A stretch of DNA of 64,000 nucleotides, taken from the NCBI RefSeq assembly GCF_019236475.1, contig NZ_JAFAIX010000014.1, positions 276,038 to 340,037 of the forward strand. Reading direction: 5' to 3'. Each line of letters opens with the position of its first letter. Positions within the stretch are counted from its first letter, which is position 1. The DNA is from Chitinophaga sp. (GTDB lineage Bacteria; Bacteroidota; Bacteroidia; Chitinophagales; Chitinophagaceae). The notes beneath the pieces are model-generated. The model saw only the letters and a program-made list of their open reading frames with translations, made no database searches and was not told where the DNA came from. The position numbers and the translations under genes are program-made. Shown in pieces: positions 36,745-46,441 of this stretch.

Positions 36745-37986
36745 GTGCTTTCCGTACTGATGGTATGTCATCTCCCCATTCAAGCCCAGCCAGTTAACGA
36801 TAAATTTCCCGAAATATATCAACTGATCCTTAACAGGAACTTTTTTAAAGCCAAAGACTTGTATGCTATTTACAAGGCAAACCTGGACCAGGACCATCAG
36901 CAACTGACGGAAGCTATACTGGACAATGCGTTCAACAAACCCGCTATTTCTGATCAAAAAGTAGCCGTATTGTTGCAGACAGACACGCGTCTCCCAGACT
37001 CCCTGGTTTTAAAATTGCATCGCCTGAAAGAAGATAATGCGGTGAAACAATATAAATATAAGGAGGCAAAGAATGAAGTGCTCACGATGCTGAAAAAATT
37101 TGATCGCATGCTGGATGATAATGAACGAGAGGACCTTTCCAATAACCTAAAAATCTGGACCGCCCTCGAAAATGTACCACCACAGCAAGTAAGCAGAGGT
37201 ACCGTTAAATTAAAGATGTTTAAGGACTATGCCGGATTAAATAATCTGAAAATAGCCGTAGGCACAGACACCGCAGATTTCATTTTTGATACTGGCGCCA
37301 ATATTTCCACTGTATCTGTATCGACTGCCAAGCGTTTAAAGTTCAGGTTTATTCCGTCTGAAATCGCGGTCAATGCCATTACGGGCAAGACTGTTACCGC
37401 CCAATTGGCCATTTGTGATAAAATGATGTTGGGAGATATCATGGTTGAAAATGTAGTATTTCTGGTGTTGGAAGACGAAGGTCTCTCCTTCCCGAGCATC
37501 AACTATTATATCCATGGCATCCTTGGTTATGCTGTCATTGCAGCGCTGCGCGAAATACAAATAACGCAGGATAATTATTTCATTGTGCCAGCAACAGAAA
37601 CAGACATTAGTGGTCCTTCCAATATGGCCATCGATGGCCTTACGCCGTTAATATGTATTGATAGCATGCATTTTACGTTTGATACTGGCGCGGGAAATAG
37701 TATACTCTATGCCCCTTTTTACCTGCGGAACCGCAGCAGTATTGACGGTAACTACCGACCACAACACATCGCTTTTGGCGGTGCAGGCGGGAAAGTGGAA
37801 GCAATAGGCTTCAAGGTGAATGTCACCTTCAATATCATGGACAAAAAAGTGCGCGTAAAAAATGTGAACCTGCTAAAAAACAACATCAACCAGGAAAAAG
37901 TATATGGGAATATCGGGCAGGATGTGATTCGGCAGTTTTCGAAAATGACGATGAATTTTGATAAGATGTTTATCCGCTTCGACTAG
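36745..37986 (+). CDS. Retropepsin-like aspartyl protease, two DTG motifs
   Basis: A protein of about 413 aa. Two catalytic-type motifs are present, FDTGANIS at Asp182 and FDTGAGNS at Asp313, 131 residues apart, as in the two lobes of single-chain aspartic proteases. The N-terminal 150 residues are helical and without a known domain. The start is uncertain: GTG at 36745 gives LSVLMVCHLPIQAQP, a short hydrophobic signal-like stretch without the usual basic residue, and an ATG at 36760 shortens it further. The frame is closed by a stop at 36718. The protein is probably exported to the periplasm or surface. The substrate is unknown. Confidence 0.85.
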   Translation: MLSVLMVCHLPIQAQPVNDKFPEIYQLILNRNFFKAKDLYAIYKANLDQDHQQLTEAILDNAFNKPAISDQKVAVLLQTDTRLPDSLVLKLHRLKEDNAVKQYKYKEAKNEVLTMLKKFDRMLDDNEREDLSNNLKIWTALENVPPQQVSRGTVKLKMFKDYAGLNNLKIAVGTDTADFIFDTGANISTVSVSTAKRLKFRFIPSEIAVNAITGKTVTAQLAICDKMMLGDIMVENVVFLVLEDEGLSFPSINYYIHGILGYAVIAALREIQITQDNYFIVPATETDISGPSNMAIDGLTPLICIDSMHFTFDTGAGNSILYAPFYLRNRSSIDGNYRPQHIAFGGAGGKVEAIGFKVNVTFNIMDKKVRVKNVNLLKNNINQEKVYGNIGQDVIRQFSKMTMNFDKMFIRFD

Positions 37987-38042
37987 ATATTATCTGACAA
38001 GCCCTACATTTACTCCAAACTAACAATGCGTATGCGTATATT

Positions 38043-38309
38043 ATGGGAACATCCAAATCCTTGGCTCAAATCCGGAATAAAGCCACCAGCATACCTGTAC
38101 AGAGCGAATTCAATGAACAGTTTAAATCGCATATCTATCTTGCTGCTATTAAAAAGATAGCTCCTGAAAAAGCGTCGGCTATCACGCGGACGGATGTACG
38201 AACTCAATTTATAGATGGGTTAATCTATGATGGTATTATTTGGATAAACTGGTTGGGGAATAAGATATCTTTTGATTTGGAACGGCAGCAGTTGTTGGTG
38301 CAGCAATAA
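38043..38309 (+). CDS. Small unknown protein, 88 aa
   Basis: The frame starts with ATG, has a mixed helical composition (FNEQFKSHIYLAAIKKIAPEKA) and a beta-like end (GLIYDGIIWINWLGNKISFDLERQ), and is followed at once by a good terminator, all of which support a real gene. No family is recognised. It has no signal peptide. It lies 56 bp after the protease gene and may share its transcript. Confidence 0.6.
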   Translation: MGTSKSLAQIRNKATSIPVQSEFNEQFKSHIYLAAIKKIAPEKASAITRTDVRTQFIDGLIYDGIIWINWLGNKISFDLERQQLLVQQ

Positions 38310-38321
38310 ATAAAAAACGAC

Positions 38322-38350
38322 AAAAGACCTGCTGGTTAGGCAGGTCTTTT
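38322..38350. terminator. Bidirectional terminator
   Basis: AAAAGACCTGC (38322-38332) and GCAGGTCTTTT (38340-38350) pair perfectly around TGGTTAG. The A/T ends make it work on both strands. It separates the + strand small gene from the - strand toxin-like operon. Confidence 0.85.
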
Positions 38351-38373
38351 GAAATATTCGATTAAAGCAGTAA

Positions 38374-38940
38374 CTAAGAGAAATAAGAATAGAAATAATA
38401 ATCAAAATTTCCTTCCTGTACCCGACTAATCAGATTATCAAATTGTTCTTTGTAAAAATCCCAAAACTCGATATACTCATCATATTTGTCACCAGCGGTA
38501 GCTTTATAGTAATCATCAATAATATATCGCGCCTCCTTTCGGTATGGCATATTATCCTGTTCCTCATTACGGGAAGTTAAGGCCAATGCCAAATACCAAT
38601 CTGCTAAGCCCAATGCCTGATTTCTATTCAGCAAGTAATTGTATTCATATTTTTCAAGTTGGATGTCATTTTTCCAGTCGAAATTCCTGAAATAATAACC
38701 CATCATTTGGGCCAATAGAAAGCTCGTTCTATTCGTCCAATTTTCGAAAAGTAGAGAAAAACCACTCTCTGGTTGATCAGGGGATTCAAAAAACAGCGCA
38801 TCGTATATGCTTGTTAATTCCTCAACGGTGATATTTTCCGGAGATCCCAGGTACTTTTCTTTGACTGCTATGAAATCTTCTGGAAGACTTTCGAGCAGTT
38901 TCCCCTGATTTATTCCAACTATTTCAATACTGGCACTCAT
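38374..38940 (-). CDS. Putative immunity protein, 188 aa
   Basis: An acidic, largely helical protein without a signal peptide and without a family I can name. Its ATG overlaps the stop of the 1007-aa secreted protein (ATGA), so it is translated together with it. A small cytosolic acidic protein placed directly after a large exported protein with a variable-looking C-terminus is the standard layout for polymorphic toxin and immunity pairs. The function is inferred from this layout only. Aromatic residues are frequent (ending FDYYFYSYFS). Confidence 0.65.
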   Translation of the reverse strand: MSASIEIVGINQGKLLESLPEDFIAVKEKYLGSPENITVEELTSIYDALFFESPDQPESGFSLLFENWTNRTSFLLAQMMGYYFRNFDWKNDIQLEKYEYNYLLNRNQALGLADWYLALALTSRNEEQDNMPYRKEARYIIDDYYKATAGDKYDEYIEFWDFYKEQFDNLISRVQEGNFDYYFYSYFS

Positions 38941-41900
38941 TTTCTTAATTTTCTTCTAACTAATTCGACAACACCTTGCAGCAACTCATCCTGGGTCACG
39001 CCTAAATCTTCCGGTGACAATCCATCTATTTTAAACTTTGAAAAATCTGTGTCCTTTCCGATGTATTCCTGGAATTCTTGCATAGACATGAATTTTTCCG
39101 TATTACTCCTTGCATCCAGGTATTTTATCTCAGCTTTTTCGATTCTGTCACACAGTTTTTGCGGCCAACCTAGATTCTTTACCATATAATCTCTTAATTC
39201 ATCTACTTTCTCTGGCAATTTCGCCATATGTGTCAATGCCTTTTTATCCTTCGTTCTACCTTTTGAAAAATACCCTTTATCAAATTTAATAGTTACACTC
39301 CTATCAATTCGTTTTGCTTCGCTATTTAATATAACTGCATCTACCTCAAGTATTCTACCTCCAACTTTCTGGCCATTAGCGTCACGGAAGATGACATCTG
39401 CACCCATCATTGCGTTTTCTTGCGGTAGCAAATTTCTAACAAAGTGATCTCTTGCCGGCAACTCTACTATATCTCCTTGGTTATAAAAAGTAGCGTCTCG
39501 AAGCTTCGCCATAGCCTCGTCAATGTGCGCTGGATCAAGGAAGATTTGTTCTATTTTTTCAGCCTTAATATTTTTAACAAGGTCATTTATCACCGGCTCC
39601 ATATCCGCCAATTGTGCCTGGGTAAATTTCTTAAAGATGCCAGTAGGGCCATTAGGTACCCCGCCACCTTCTTCATGTCCATTACCACCATCGTTACCTC
39701 CAGGACCATCTCCGTTACCACCGTCATGACCACCGTTACCACCATGATCCGTTACTGGCGCATGATCTCCGCTCTGTTCCGCCTTACCAAATACTTCTAG
39801 ATTCTCCTTTGTTCCATCGGCATTTGAAATGATCCCCATTTTGTCGCCGTTGGCAGCTTCTACGTCAGCAAACTCGATCTTCCAGGGACGCGTTTCATCC
39901 ATGTATCTGCGATAAGCCGACTCTCGCATCCGATACCAGTTACCATCAGACAATTGCACTGCATAGCTAGGCTCTACTACCCAGTTGATAGCCTGCCAGA
40001 CCTCCTCATTAGATCTCCTTACAACGATTTCCAGATGGTGTTCCGCATTCAGTATTACTCTAGCCAGGCCATTCTCTGCCAGGTGATAAATGCCTAGGGA
40101 AGCCCTGCTAACACCACGTGTAACAGTGTACGCATATTTGACAAATTTACCACCAAATTTTATTATATGAGACAATGGGTCAATTGCTTCTAGGGCTTCG
40201 GCCAAACTGGCCAATTTCCCTACCTTCACGAATGCTATTGCCAAGGTGAAAATATTTAGGGCATCTTCTCCTAATTTTTCGGCAATAAAGCAAGGGTTAC
40301 CAGAATGACTTTCGTATAGTCCTTTGAAAAAACCTTCTATTGATATCACTATCCCTTTAGGCATACCGTTAATCCCGTCATACGAATACCATTTCTTTAT
40401 CAGATTGACACCTGCATCTTTCAATGCGATCAACTTATCTGGATCTGTCATGAGAGATAGTAGTTTTGCTCCACTAGCTACTAGTTCCACTGAACCATTC
40501 CAAGCGCCACACCAGAAAGCAAATCCCATTCTCCCCTGCCCAAATTGTTGTTCTGAATAACTTCCAAAAGGAATCCAACTGGTAGCTGGCTTAACTACAT
40601 CATCGAGTAGCCCCAATGTAACATAATTAAATACCCTTCCAGGTAATGGGTTATAATCCTGGTCTGCTGGATCATAAAATCTCGGCGGCACCTTCAATTC
40701 CTCTATCAATCCTGTAAGGCCGTCAAACATTGCTACCAAAGGATTGAATTTCAATTCAGGCAGATCCGGCAGAATACTGGCCAGTAGGCTGAGATACTTT
40801 TTACTTTCTTCCTGTAATGGTACATCCTTACTATATCCAGACTTATAAGAAACCGATCCGTCTTCCCCGAAATGTACCCATAAGGCAATTTCCATCGGAC
40901 CAGTTGGGGACGCTAAATACGATGACGCGTAGTTCAGTAGATGTGGGGCGGTTTTCCAACTGGTGATGAAAATACGGCTCTTGCATTTATTTCGTTGTTG
41001 CGCCGTTTGCAACTGAGAAAGTATATCTTGCTTTTCCGCTAAACTTAATCCACCGCTGTAATCAAATAATGCCCTGTTCACATCCTGTGAAGGTGGCATC
41101 TCATCTCCAGGATTCCCTGCTGTGGCCTTGGACGCTAATTGCCCGAAATAGGATTTAACGGTAGGCTTGAATTGATTTTCCAGCTTGATAGGTGGTGCCG
41201 TTTTGCTTTTGAATGCTTCATACAAAAGTGCTGGATATCGCTTTAGGTAATCAAAAGGATCACCCATGGAGATCTTCTTGGAGGCAATACTCGCATTCAC
41301 TTTAGCCAAATCTATTTCGTTCAGGCCTTTGGAATAGGCCTCTCCTGTCATGTAGGCTTTAAACTCCTTCTTTTCCAGCAGCAGGATTTCACGTCCAAGC
41401 ACTACACCAACTCTGTTTTTAAAATCAGCTTCGCCGAAACCTGCCCGCTCAAAAATTTGGTTTCCCAAGTCTTTGATTTCGTCCCATACCCTTTGCTTCA
41501 GGTTTTCATTGGTATAGGGTTTCAGATCGTATAAATCATCAATTTTCGCATCTTCAGGAATTTCTTTCGTCAGATTAATAAACCAACTATTAAATACCAG
41601 CACATATACTCCAAACTGGTTACCATTACCATCTGCCTTATTGATATTCACCAGGGATTCATTGACCTTTATTTGTTGGTCATTCGTAAGAATGGGCAAC
41701 CCATAAATAAGACTATTGGAAGCAGCATTTAGTTGCTCTATATAGTTGCCTCCGCCATCAAATGTTAGCAGATACTGGTTCTTTTCCGGTGTCCCGTTAG
41801 CGTTATTTCTCTCATTGGACGCCATCAGAGAGCGGAGCTGGCTAGCTCCCTCTCTGATCATCATTTCCCGACGAAGGCTGTCTTTTAATGAGGTACTGTA

Positions 41901-41960
41901 TACCGAATTTGTCAAAAAACAACCTACTATTAATGCTATTAGCCTGACCCAAAACTTCAT
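38937..41960 (-). CDS. Secreted polymorphic-toxin-like protein with candidate nuclease C-terminus
   Basis: A 1007-aa protein with a signal peptide (MKFWVRLIALIVGCFLTNSVYS). The first 700 residues form a large domain of unknown type with a hydrophobic stretch around 560-600. Residues about 731-774 are a Gly/Asn/Asp-rich hinge (HGGNGGHDGGNGDGPGG). After the hinge come a helical pre-domain and a C-terminal region in which LEVDAVILNSEAK (about residues 871-883) fits the D-x(n)-ExK pattern of PD-(D/E)XK nucleases. The match is short and could be chance. It follows a fibronectin-type gene by 5 bp and overlaps a putative immunity gene. The likely role is interbacterial competition, with export by an unknown route. 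Confidence 0.75.
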   Translation of the reverse strand: MKFWVRLIALIVGCFLTNSVYSTSLKDSLRREMMIREGASQLRSLMASNERNNANGTPEKNQYLLTFDGGGNYIEQLNAASNSLIYGLPILTNDQQIKVNESLVNINKADGNGNQFGVYVLVFNSWFINLTKEIPEDAKIDDLYDLKPYTNENLKQRVWDEIKDLGNQIFERAGFGEADFKNRVGVVLGREILLLEKKEFKAYMTGEAYSKGLNEIDLAKVNASIASKKISMGDPFDYLKRYPALLYEAFKSKTAPPIKLENQFKPTVKSYFGQLASKATAGNPGDEMPPSQDVNRALFDYSGGLSLAEKQDILSQLQTAQQRNKCKSRIFITSWKTAPHLLNYASSYLASPTGPMEIALWVHFGEDGSVSYKSGYSKDVPLQEESKKYLSLLASILPDLPELKFNPLVAMFDGLTGLIEELKVPPRFYDPADQDYNPLPGRVFNYVTLGLLDDVVKPATSWIPFGSYSEQQFGQGRMGFAFWCGAWNGSVELVASGAKLLSLMTDPDKLIALKDAGVNLIKKWYSYDGINGMPKGIVISIEGFFKGLYESHSGNPCFIAEKLGEDALNIFTLAIAFVKVGKLASLAEALEAIDPLSHIIKFGGKFVKYAYTVTRGVSRASLGIYHLAENGLARVILNAEHHLEIVVRRSNEEVWQAINWVVEPSYAVQLSDGNWYRMRESAYRRYMDETRPWKIEFADVEAANGDKMGIISNADGTKENLEVFGKAEQSGDHAPVTDHGGNGGHDGGNGDGPGGNDGGNGHEEGGGVPNGPTGIFKKFTQAQLADMEPVINDLVKNIKAEKIEQIFLDPAHIDEAMAKLRDATFYNQGDIVELPARDHFVRNLLPQENAMMGADVIFRDANGQKVGGRILEVDAVILNSEAKRIDRSVTIKFDKGYFSKGRTKDKKALTHMAKLPEKVDELRDYMVKNLGWPQKLCDRIEKAEIKYLDARSNTEKFMSMQEFQEYIGKDTDFSKFKIDGLSPEDLGVTQDELLQGVVELVRRKLRK

Positions 41961-41965
41961 ATGGC

Positions 41966-44221
41966 TTAGTGTTTTTCAATTAATTTTAATAACCAATCCA
42001 TTACAGACTGCTTAATAGCAGTGACAGTAGTGTTTTCATCTTTCTTTTCTCCTGACAGGTAAGTTGTTGCAGGCTTTCCATCCACTTTCAATCCAGCCAC
42101 CACTTTCTTATCCTTGGCTTCATCTTTATTGTTTACCAGAATAGAAAGGATGGTACGGATGTTCTTTTCCTGTAACAGTTCCAGGTATTTGTCGATATCC
42201 GCATTACCGGTACCGGTTGCCTCTTTCGAAGCATCTACTACCTCCTCAATCTGCTGTGCGAGCAGGACAATACCGTCATTGTTGGCGTTATTGTTTTTTT
42301 GGATACTCTTGTTATTCGTCTGGATTAACTTATCTAACGCGGCTTTCTTGTCATTGAATAACTGTGTTTCATTAGCACCATCGGCTTTACTTTGTTTCTC
42401 TTTGGCCAATGCAGTTACCGCCTTACGATATATTCCCAGCAACTCTTTTATCAATTGTTTTATTGCTTCAATACCTTCCTTAACGGCCTTCAAACCTTGT
42501 CCCAAATCTTTCCTTATCTTATCTCCCATGGTGGCACGGTCTTCAGGGGTCATGCCAGGATACATGCGCTGGTATTCCCTCAGTTCTTCAAATTTGCTTT
42601 GCAGCTCTGAGAGCCTGTCGATGGAAGTCTCGTCCAGATCATCAAATCCTTTTATCCTTTCAATGTCTGAAATGAATGCATCAGGGTTGAGAGAGAAGAG
42701 TTTTTCCACGGAAGTATCCTTGACGATGTCATCTATCTGTTTCAACAATTTGTCGATAGCACCATTAAAATCAGCTTCCACTTGTTGCCTGCTTTCATGG
42801 CTTAAATCCATCACACCATCATACATCCGCTTATCGGTGTTAACCCGGATGTTATTGAAGGTGACTCTCAGCTTTTTAATTTTCAAGAATGGGATGATAT
42901 CAATATAACCAGTACCCGTATACGCATCACCAGTACTGCTGATACTCATGATGATTACCCTGAAATCTGCTGCCCAAATGGTGTCTTGCACCGCAAGTGA
43001 CTTGACATTGGTGGTGTTGGTTATCTTCGACTGATTTGGATTCATACCGCATACAAAATCGCCACTGGTCATGGTTTCATTAGGCATCGTGAAAGATGCT
43101 ATTGGAGAATAATCGCCGTAGCCCCAAATACATTGTGCCTTCACTTGGTATTCATATTTTTTACCTGGCTTCAAACCGCTGATGGTAATTTGTGGTTGGA
43201 AGGAGTTATCCTCATACCATTGAGAAGGGTTATCGCCAGCCTCTCGGTAACGTACCGTATATCCTTGTTGTGAGGTGGTACTCGCCCAGGTGAGTTTCAA
43301 TTCGTTTTTACCTGCAAATGCAGCAACGATCTGCTGTGGCACACTACATTTTTCGCCATAAGTGAATTTCACTGCTTCACTGAAACCATCATTCACAAAC
43401 ATATCCTTACCATCTGCTTCTATGGCCTGTACTTGTACGGCATAATTATTTCCTGGGGTTAGTGCCGGTTCCCCAGCGCCATATACTAGCATTGTTTGGG
43501 GGGTGATCACCTCATATATGGGACGTAGTGTACGCAAAGCGTCGTTAGGGTCCCTGTCTGCCGGAATCATTTCTACCAATCTAAATTTATACACCACATT
43601 GAATGCAGCATTCATGGACGCAGTATGGCGTGGCATCCATTGAAACATCACATTCTGCGGATCCATGGCATCTACCTTGGTATTGGCCATCGGTAAATTA
43701 ATAATTGGTGGATAGCTCAAGAAGGTGGCCACGATAGCGTTTCCTGGGTTAGAAATAACAGTATTCCTTGTATAGTCGAGCACCTCTATGGTAAACTTGT
43801 ATATTCCTTCTGGTAGCTTCGCCCCATTTTTAGTAAAGGCATTGTTATCTAGGCCCTGGATAAAGAGGTTTTGCGGATTAAAATAATCTGCTAGTTCCGG
43901 CCCACTAATCGTGGTCATTTCACCACCGTTTAAGATAATAGGTGGCACATAAAATCCTGCTTTACTCTGGAGTGTAATACCAGGTCCTTCTATTTTCAGC
44001 CTTAGCCGACATTTGTAATTAAATTCGGTGAGATCTTTCAGCAATAAATGCACTTGCATACGCTGTACATCCGCGGCGGAATAATCGCTCAAATAAAGGC
44101 TGTATGGCGGATTCAGTTGCATATTCACCAGCACTGGGTGATTGGTCTGTGCTATACCCTTCATCATTAGCAGGAGCAAGCAAATAATACAGCGCATCCG
44201 TTTATACACGATCATCAACAT
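41966..44221 (-). CDS. Secreted fibronectin type III protein with coiled-coil C-terminus
   Basis: A protein of up to 751 aa. The signal peptide region is CIICLLLLMMKGIAQ. Three in-frame ATG codons (44221, 44215, 44197) precede it, and the first is listed. The N-terminal part has beta-sandwich modules (PPYSLYLSDYSAADVQR, then PPIINLPMANTKVDAMDPQNVMFQW). A fibronectin III domain follows at about 310-395 (ELKLTWASTTSQQGYTVRYREAG, LKPGKKYEYQVKAQCIWGYGDYS). The last 280 residues are helical with many Lys/Glu/Gln and probably a coiled coil. It is the first gene of the toxin-like operon. Its N-terminal layout resembles that of the 358-aa protein at 50900, so both may be export or display partners of the large proteins next to them. 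Confidence 0.85.
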   Translation of the reverse strand: MLMIVYKRMRCIICLLLLMMKGIAQTNHPVLVNMQLNPPYSLYLSDYSAADVQRMQVHLLLKDLTEFNYKCRLRLKIEGPGITLQSKAGFYVPPIILNGGEMTTISGPELADYFNPQNLFIQGLDNNAFTKNGAKLPEGIYKFTIEVLDYTRNTVISNPGNAIVATFLSYPPIINLPMANTKVDAMDPQNVMFQWMPRHTASMNAAFNVVYKFRLVEMIPADRDPNDALRTLRPIYEVITPQTMLVYGAGEPALTPGNNYAVQVQAIEADGKDMFVNDGFSEAVKFTYGEKCSVPQQIVAAFAGKNELKLTWASTTSQQGYTVRYREAGDNPSQWYEDNSFQPQITISGLKPGKKYEYQVKAQCIWGYGDYSPIASFTMPNETMTSGDFVCGMNPNQSKITNTTNVKSLAVQDTIWAADFRVIIMSISSTGDAYTGTGYIDIIPFLKIKKLRVTFNNIRVNTDKRMYDGVMDLSHESRQQVEADFNGAIDKLLKQIDDIVKDTSVEKLFSLNPDAFISDIERIKGFDDLDETSIDRLSELQSKFEELREYQRMYPGMTPEDRATMGDKIRKDLGQGLKAVKEGIEAIKQLIKELLGIYRKAVTALAKEKQSKADGANETQLFNDKKAALDKLIQTNNKSIQKNNNANNDGIVLLAQQIEEVVDASKEATGTGNADIDKYLELLQEKNIRTILSILVNNKDEAKDKKVVAGLKVDGKPATTYLSGEKKDENTTVTAIKQSVMDWLLKLIEKH

Positions 44222-44744
44222 GATTTAAGAATTAAAAGTAAAGTCCGGTGTGGCATCAGTTCTGAAATAAGATGGCTGATAATGTACCCTCCGGTAATCT
44301 GAAGGCAAGATCCTGGTGGCCGCTGGCATCCGGATTTATAAAACAGGCAGCGGCATAGGGCATGAATAACAGGTTACTTCCCGCTACACAAGGAAAAAGG
44401 GCATAGGATATTCTAGGTCGATGCAAACAATTAAGTATTTAATAGTGACTGGACTTCCAGTAACAGAAAATGGCCAAAATTTTCATAAATATATATATAA
44501 AAATATAAATTATAATATTTTATATGCTTTTAAACAGCTAGATAAGAATTAGATGGGATAAAGGTGAGAGGCCGACGGTACTTATATAATGGGGTATGCA
44601 AATAAACAAATAATAGTTGTTAGAGAGACACGTGACACTTGCATATTTTATCATGCTAGCCAGCCGTATCCGTGTCTCCCTATATTTGCAAATTAATAGC
44701 AAACATCCTACATTCGCCGCCGACCATAATACCCACCCTATACG
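44222..44744. other. Divergent AT-rich intergenic region
   Basis: The region separates the toxin-like operon (-) from the S74 protein genes (+). It contains a very AT-rich block (about 44480-44530) and no reading frame of note. A TATATTTG box at 44681-44688 fits the -7 consensus for the + strand gene. No comparable box was found for the - strand operon. Confidence 0.5.
44681..44688 (+). promoter_or_regulatory. Putative -7 promoter element
   Basis: TATATTTG matches TAnnTTTG and lies 56 bp before the ATG at 44745. The expected TTTG about 19 bp upstream is not present, so the call rests on one element. Confidence 0.35.
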
Positions 44745-46349
44745 ATGAAATTATTTTTTAGTACTGTCGCAGCATTGTGCCTCACTACCACTGTTTTTGC
44801 CCAGAAAATTTACCAGATCCGTGCCGATAGTGTACGCATCTACAACGTTTGTGATACCGCCGAGTTAATCATTGAAAACAGAACCAAAGATTCTATTGGT
44901 TATCTTTTTAACAAAGGAGCTGGCCGTACAGAGTTTCGGCGGATTCGCCTACAAAAAGTGGGGAATACCAAAATTGCTATCATAGGCCAAGATACCCTGG
45001 ATCTAGCCACCATTCCAGGTATTGTCGGTAACGGTAACGACTATATTAAAAATCAAGAAGCGGTAGACCAATATGCGGCCTTCCGTATTAATGGAAAGGG
45101 AATATTAGGTGTACTAGAAGTAAACGACGGATTGCCAGATCCTGATACGAGGAACTACGCCCCCTTTGGCGTCACGCGGCCATCTACGGTACAAGGCAAC
45201 TTAGCCTATATCGCCATGACCAGATATTCCCAGAAAGTATGGCAGTTGGGTATCAGTGATGCCAATAATTTTATCATTGGGAGCCCCACCGGGTATGGTA
45301 CCCGAATGATGTATCCGGCATTGAGCATTACACCATTGGGAAATGTTATGATAGGCGAAAACTACAGCCTGACAGAAAAACTAAATGTGGGTGGTAATGC
45401 CTCCTTTGGAAGACCTGGTATTACAGGATTCACAAAGCTGGAAGAAGGGGTAGCGCCTGCCACTGGCTCTCTTGGGTTCTATACCACAGATGGTATAAGA
45501 AGAGGGTATATTAATTTCGGTAATAATAATATCAACTACGTACTGGAAGATACCAGTGCAGGAAAAACTAATAGTCATGCTTTCTACGGTCGACTTACCA
45601 TGGCAAACCATAAAAACTACAAGGCATTAGCCACCAATCAATATGGAGAAGTAGTAGAAGGTGCGAATAACTTTATCTTGAATAAATTTTCAGATACCCC
45701 TATGGAGGGGAATTTCAACATTTCCGGTATTGCCAGATCTGCTGCTGCAGAAGTAGGTGATGCGGAAATATTATATGATACCTTTTGGTACTCCCCTTTT
45801 GGGGTTACACGTGCCAAAGGTGGGGATCGAGCCTACATATCCATGACCCAGGCTGGTATTCTGAACTGGGCACTTGGGATCAATAATGATGGAGAGTTAA
45901 TCATGGGGCCTTCCAAATCATCAGACGCTACCCTTAGAAGGGAAATGTATCCCCGCGTACATATCAACATGGTCGGAGACATAATGGCGCAAGGAAATGT
46001 ACAGGCCACCAGTTTTTTCCAGACCTCCATGAGAAGTTTGAAAAAAGATATTCAGCCTATCCCCTATTCCGCGTTGACAGTGTTGAATAAAACACAGGTA
46101 AGAACATTTCGTTTCAAAGCCGATACTACCAATAAAATAAATGTTGGGTTTATCGCGGATGAAGTACCGGAGGAAATCGCAACGCCGGGTAGAAAAGGAG
46201 TTGACCAGGCAAGTACAGTAGGCTTGCTGGTCCGCGCTGTACAAGAGCTGTCAACAAAAAATGAACAGCTCGAGAATGAAAATAAAAAATTAAATAGTAC
46301 CTTGGCCGAAGTACTGAAAAGACTCGAGTCACTCGAAAATAAAAAGTAA
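44745..46349 (+). CDS. Secreted phage-fibre-like protein with peptidase S74 chaperone domain, 1
   Basis: A 534-aa protein with a signal peptide ending VFAQ. A conserved head (YQIRADSVRIYNVCDTAELIIENRT) is shared with the next gene. A beta-rich shaft with repeated ...YAPFGVTR/YSPFGVTR... and YIAMTRY/YISMTQA segments follows. The C-terminus is an intramolecular chaperone (peptidase S74) domain that starts at about residue 428 with Ser428 and Lys433 (SMRSLK), where typical members have SDxxxK, and ends in a coiled coil. Such domains trimerise fibres and cut themselves off. The presence of a signal peptide and absence of phage genes argue for a cell-surface fibre rather than a prophage tail. Confidence 0.9.
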   Translation: MKLFFSTVAALCLTTTVFAQKIYQIRADSVRIYNVCDTAELIIENRTKDSIGYLFNKGAGRTEFRRIRLQKVGNTKIAIIGQDTLDLATIPGIVGNGNDYIKNQEAVDQYAAFRINGKGILGVLEVNDGLPDPDTRNYAPFGVTRPSTVQGNLAYIAMTRYSQKVWQLGISDANNFIIGSPTGYGTRMMYPALSITPLGNVMIGENYSLTEKLNVGGNASFGRPGITGFTKLEEGVAPATGSLGFYTTDGIRRGYINFGNNNINYVLEDTSAGKTNSHAFYGRLTMANHKNYKALATNQYGEVVEGANNFILNKFSDTPMEGNFNISGIARSAAAEVGDAEILYDTFWYSPFGVTRAKGGDRAYISMTQAGILNWALGINNDGELIMGPSKSSDATLRREMYPRVHINMVGDIMAQGNVQATSFFQTSMRSLKKDIQPIPYSALTVLNKTQVRTFRFKADTTNKINVGFIADEVPEEIATPGRKGVDQASTVGLLVRAVQELSTKNEQLENENKKLNSTLAEVLKRLESLENKK

Positions 46350-46441
46350 CCGAATTTATTCTGACTGTTCGAAGCGCTATTCCTATACCTTTTGTGGCCG
46401 AGCAGTTTGTTAATCGTAGTATTAGAAAGTAGAAAACTTCT

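Noticed and set aside
42114..42908. + strand frame of 264 codons inside the FN3 gene
   Set aside because: Ser/Leu-rich shadow of the coiled-coil coding region on the opposite strand; no initiation context.
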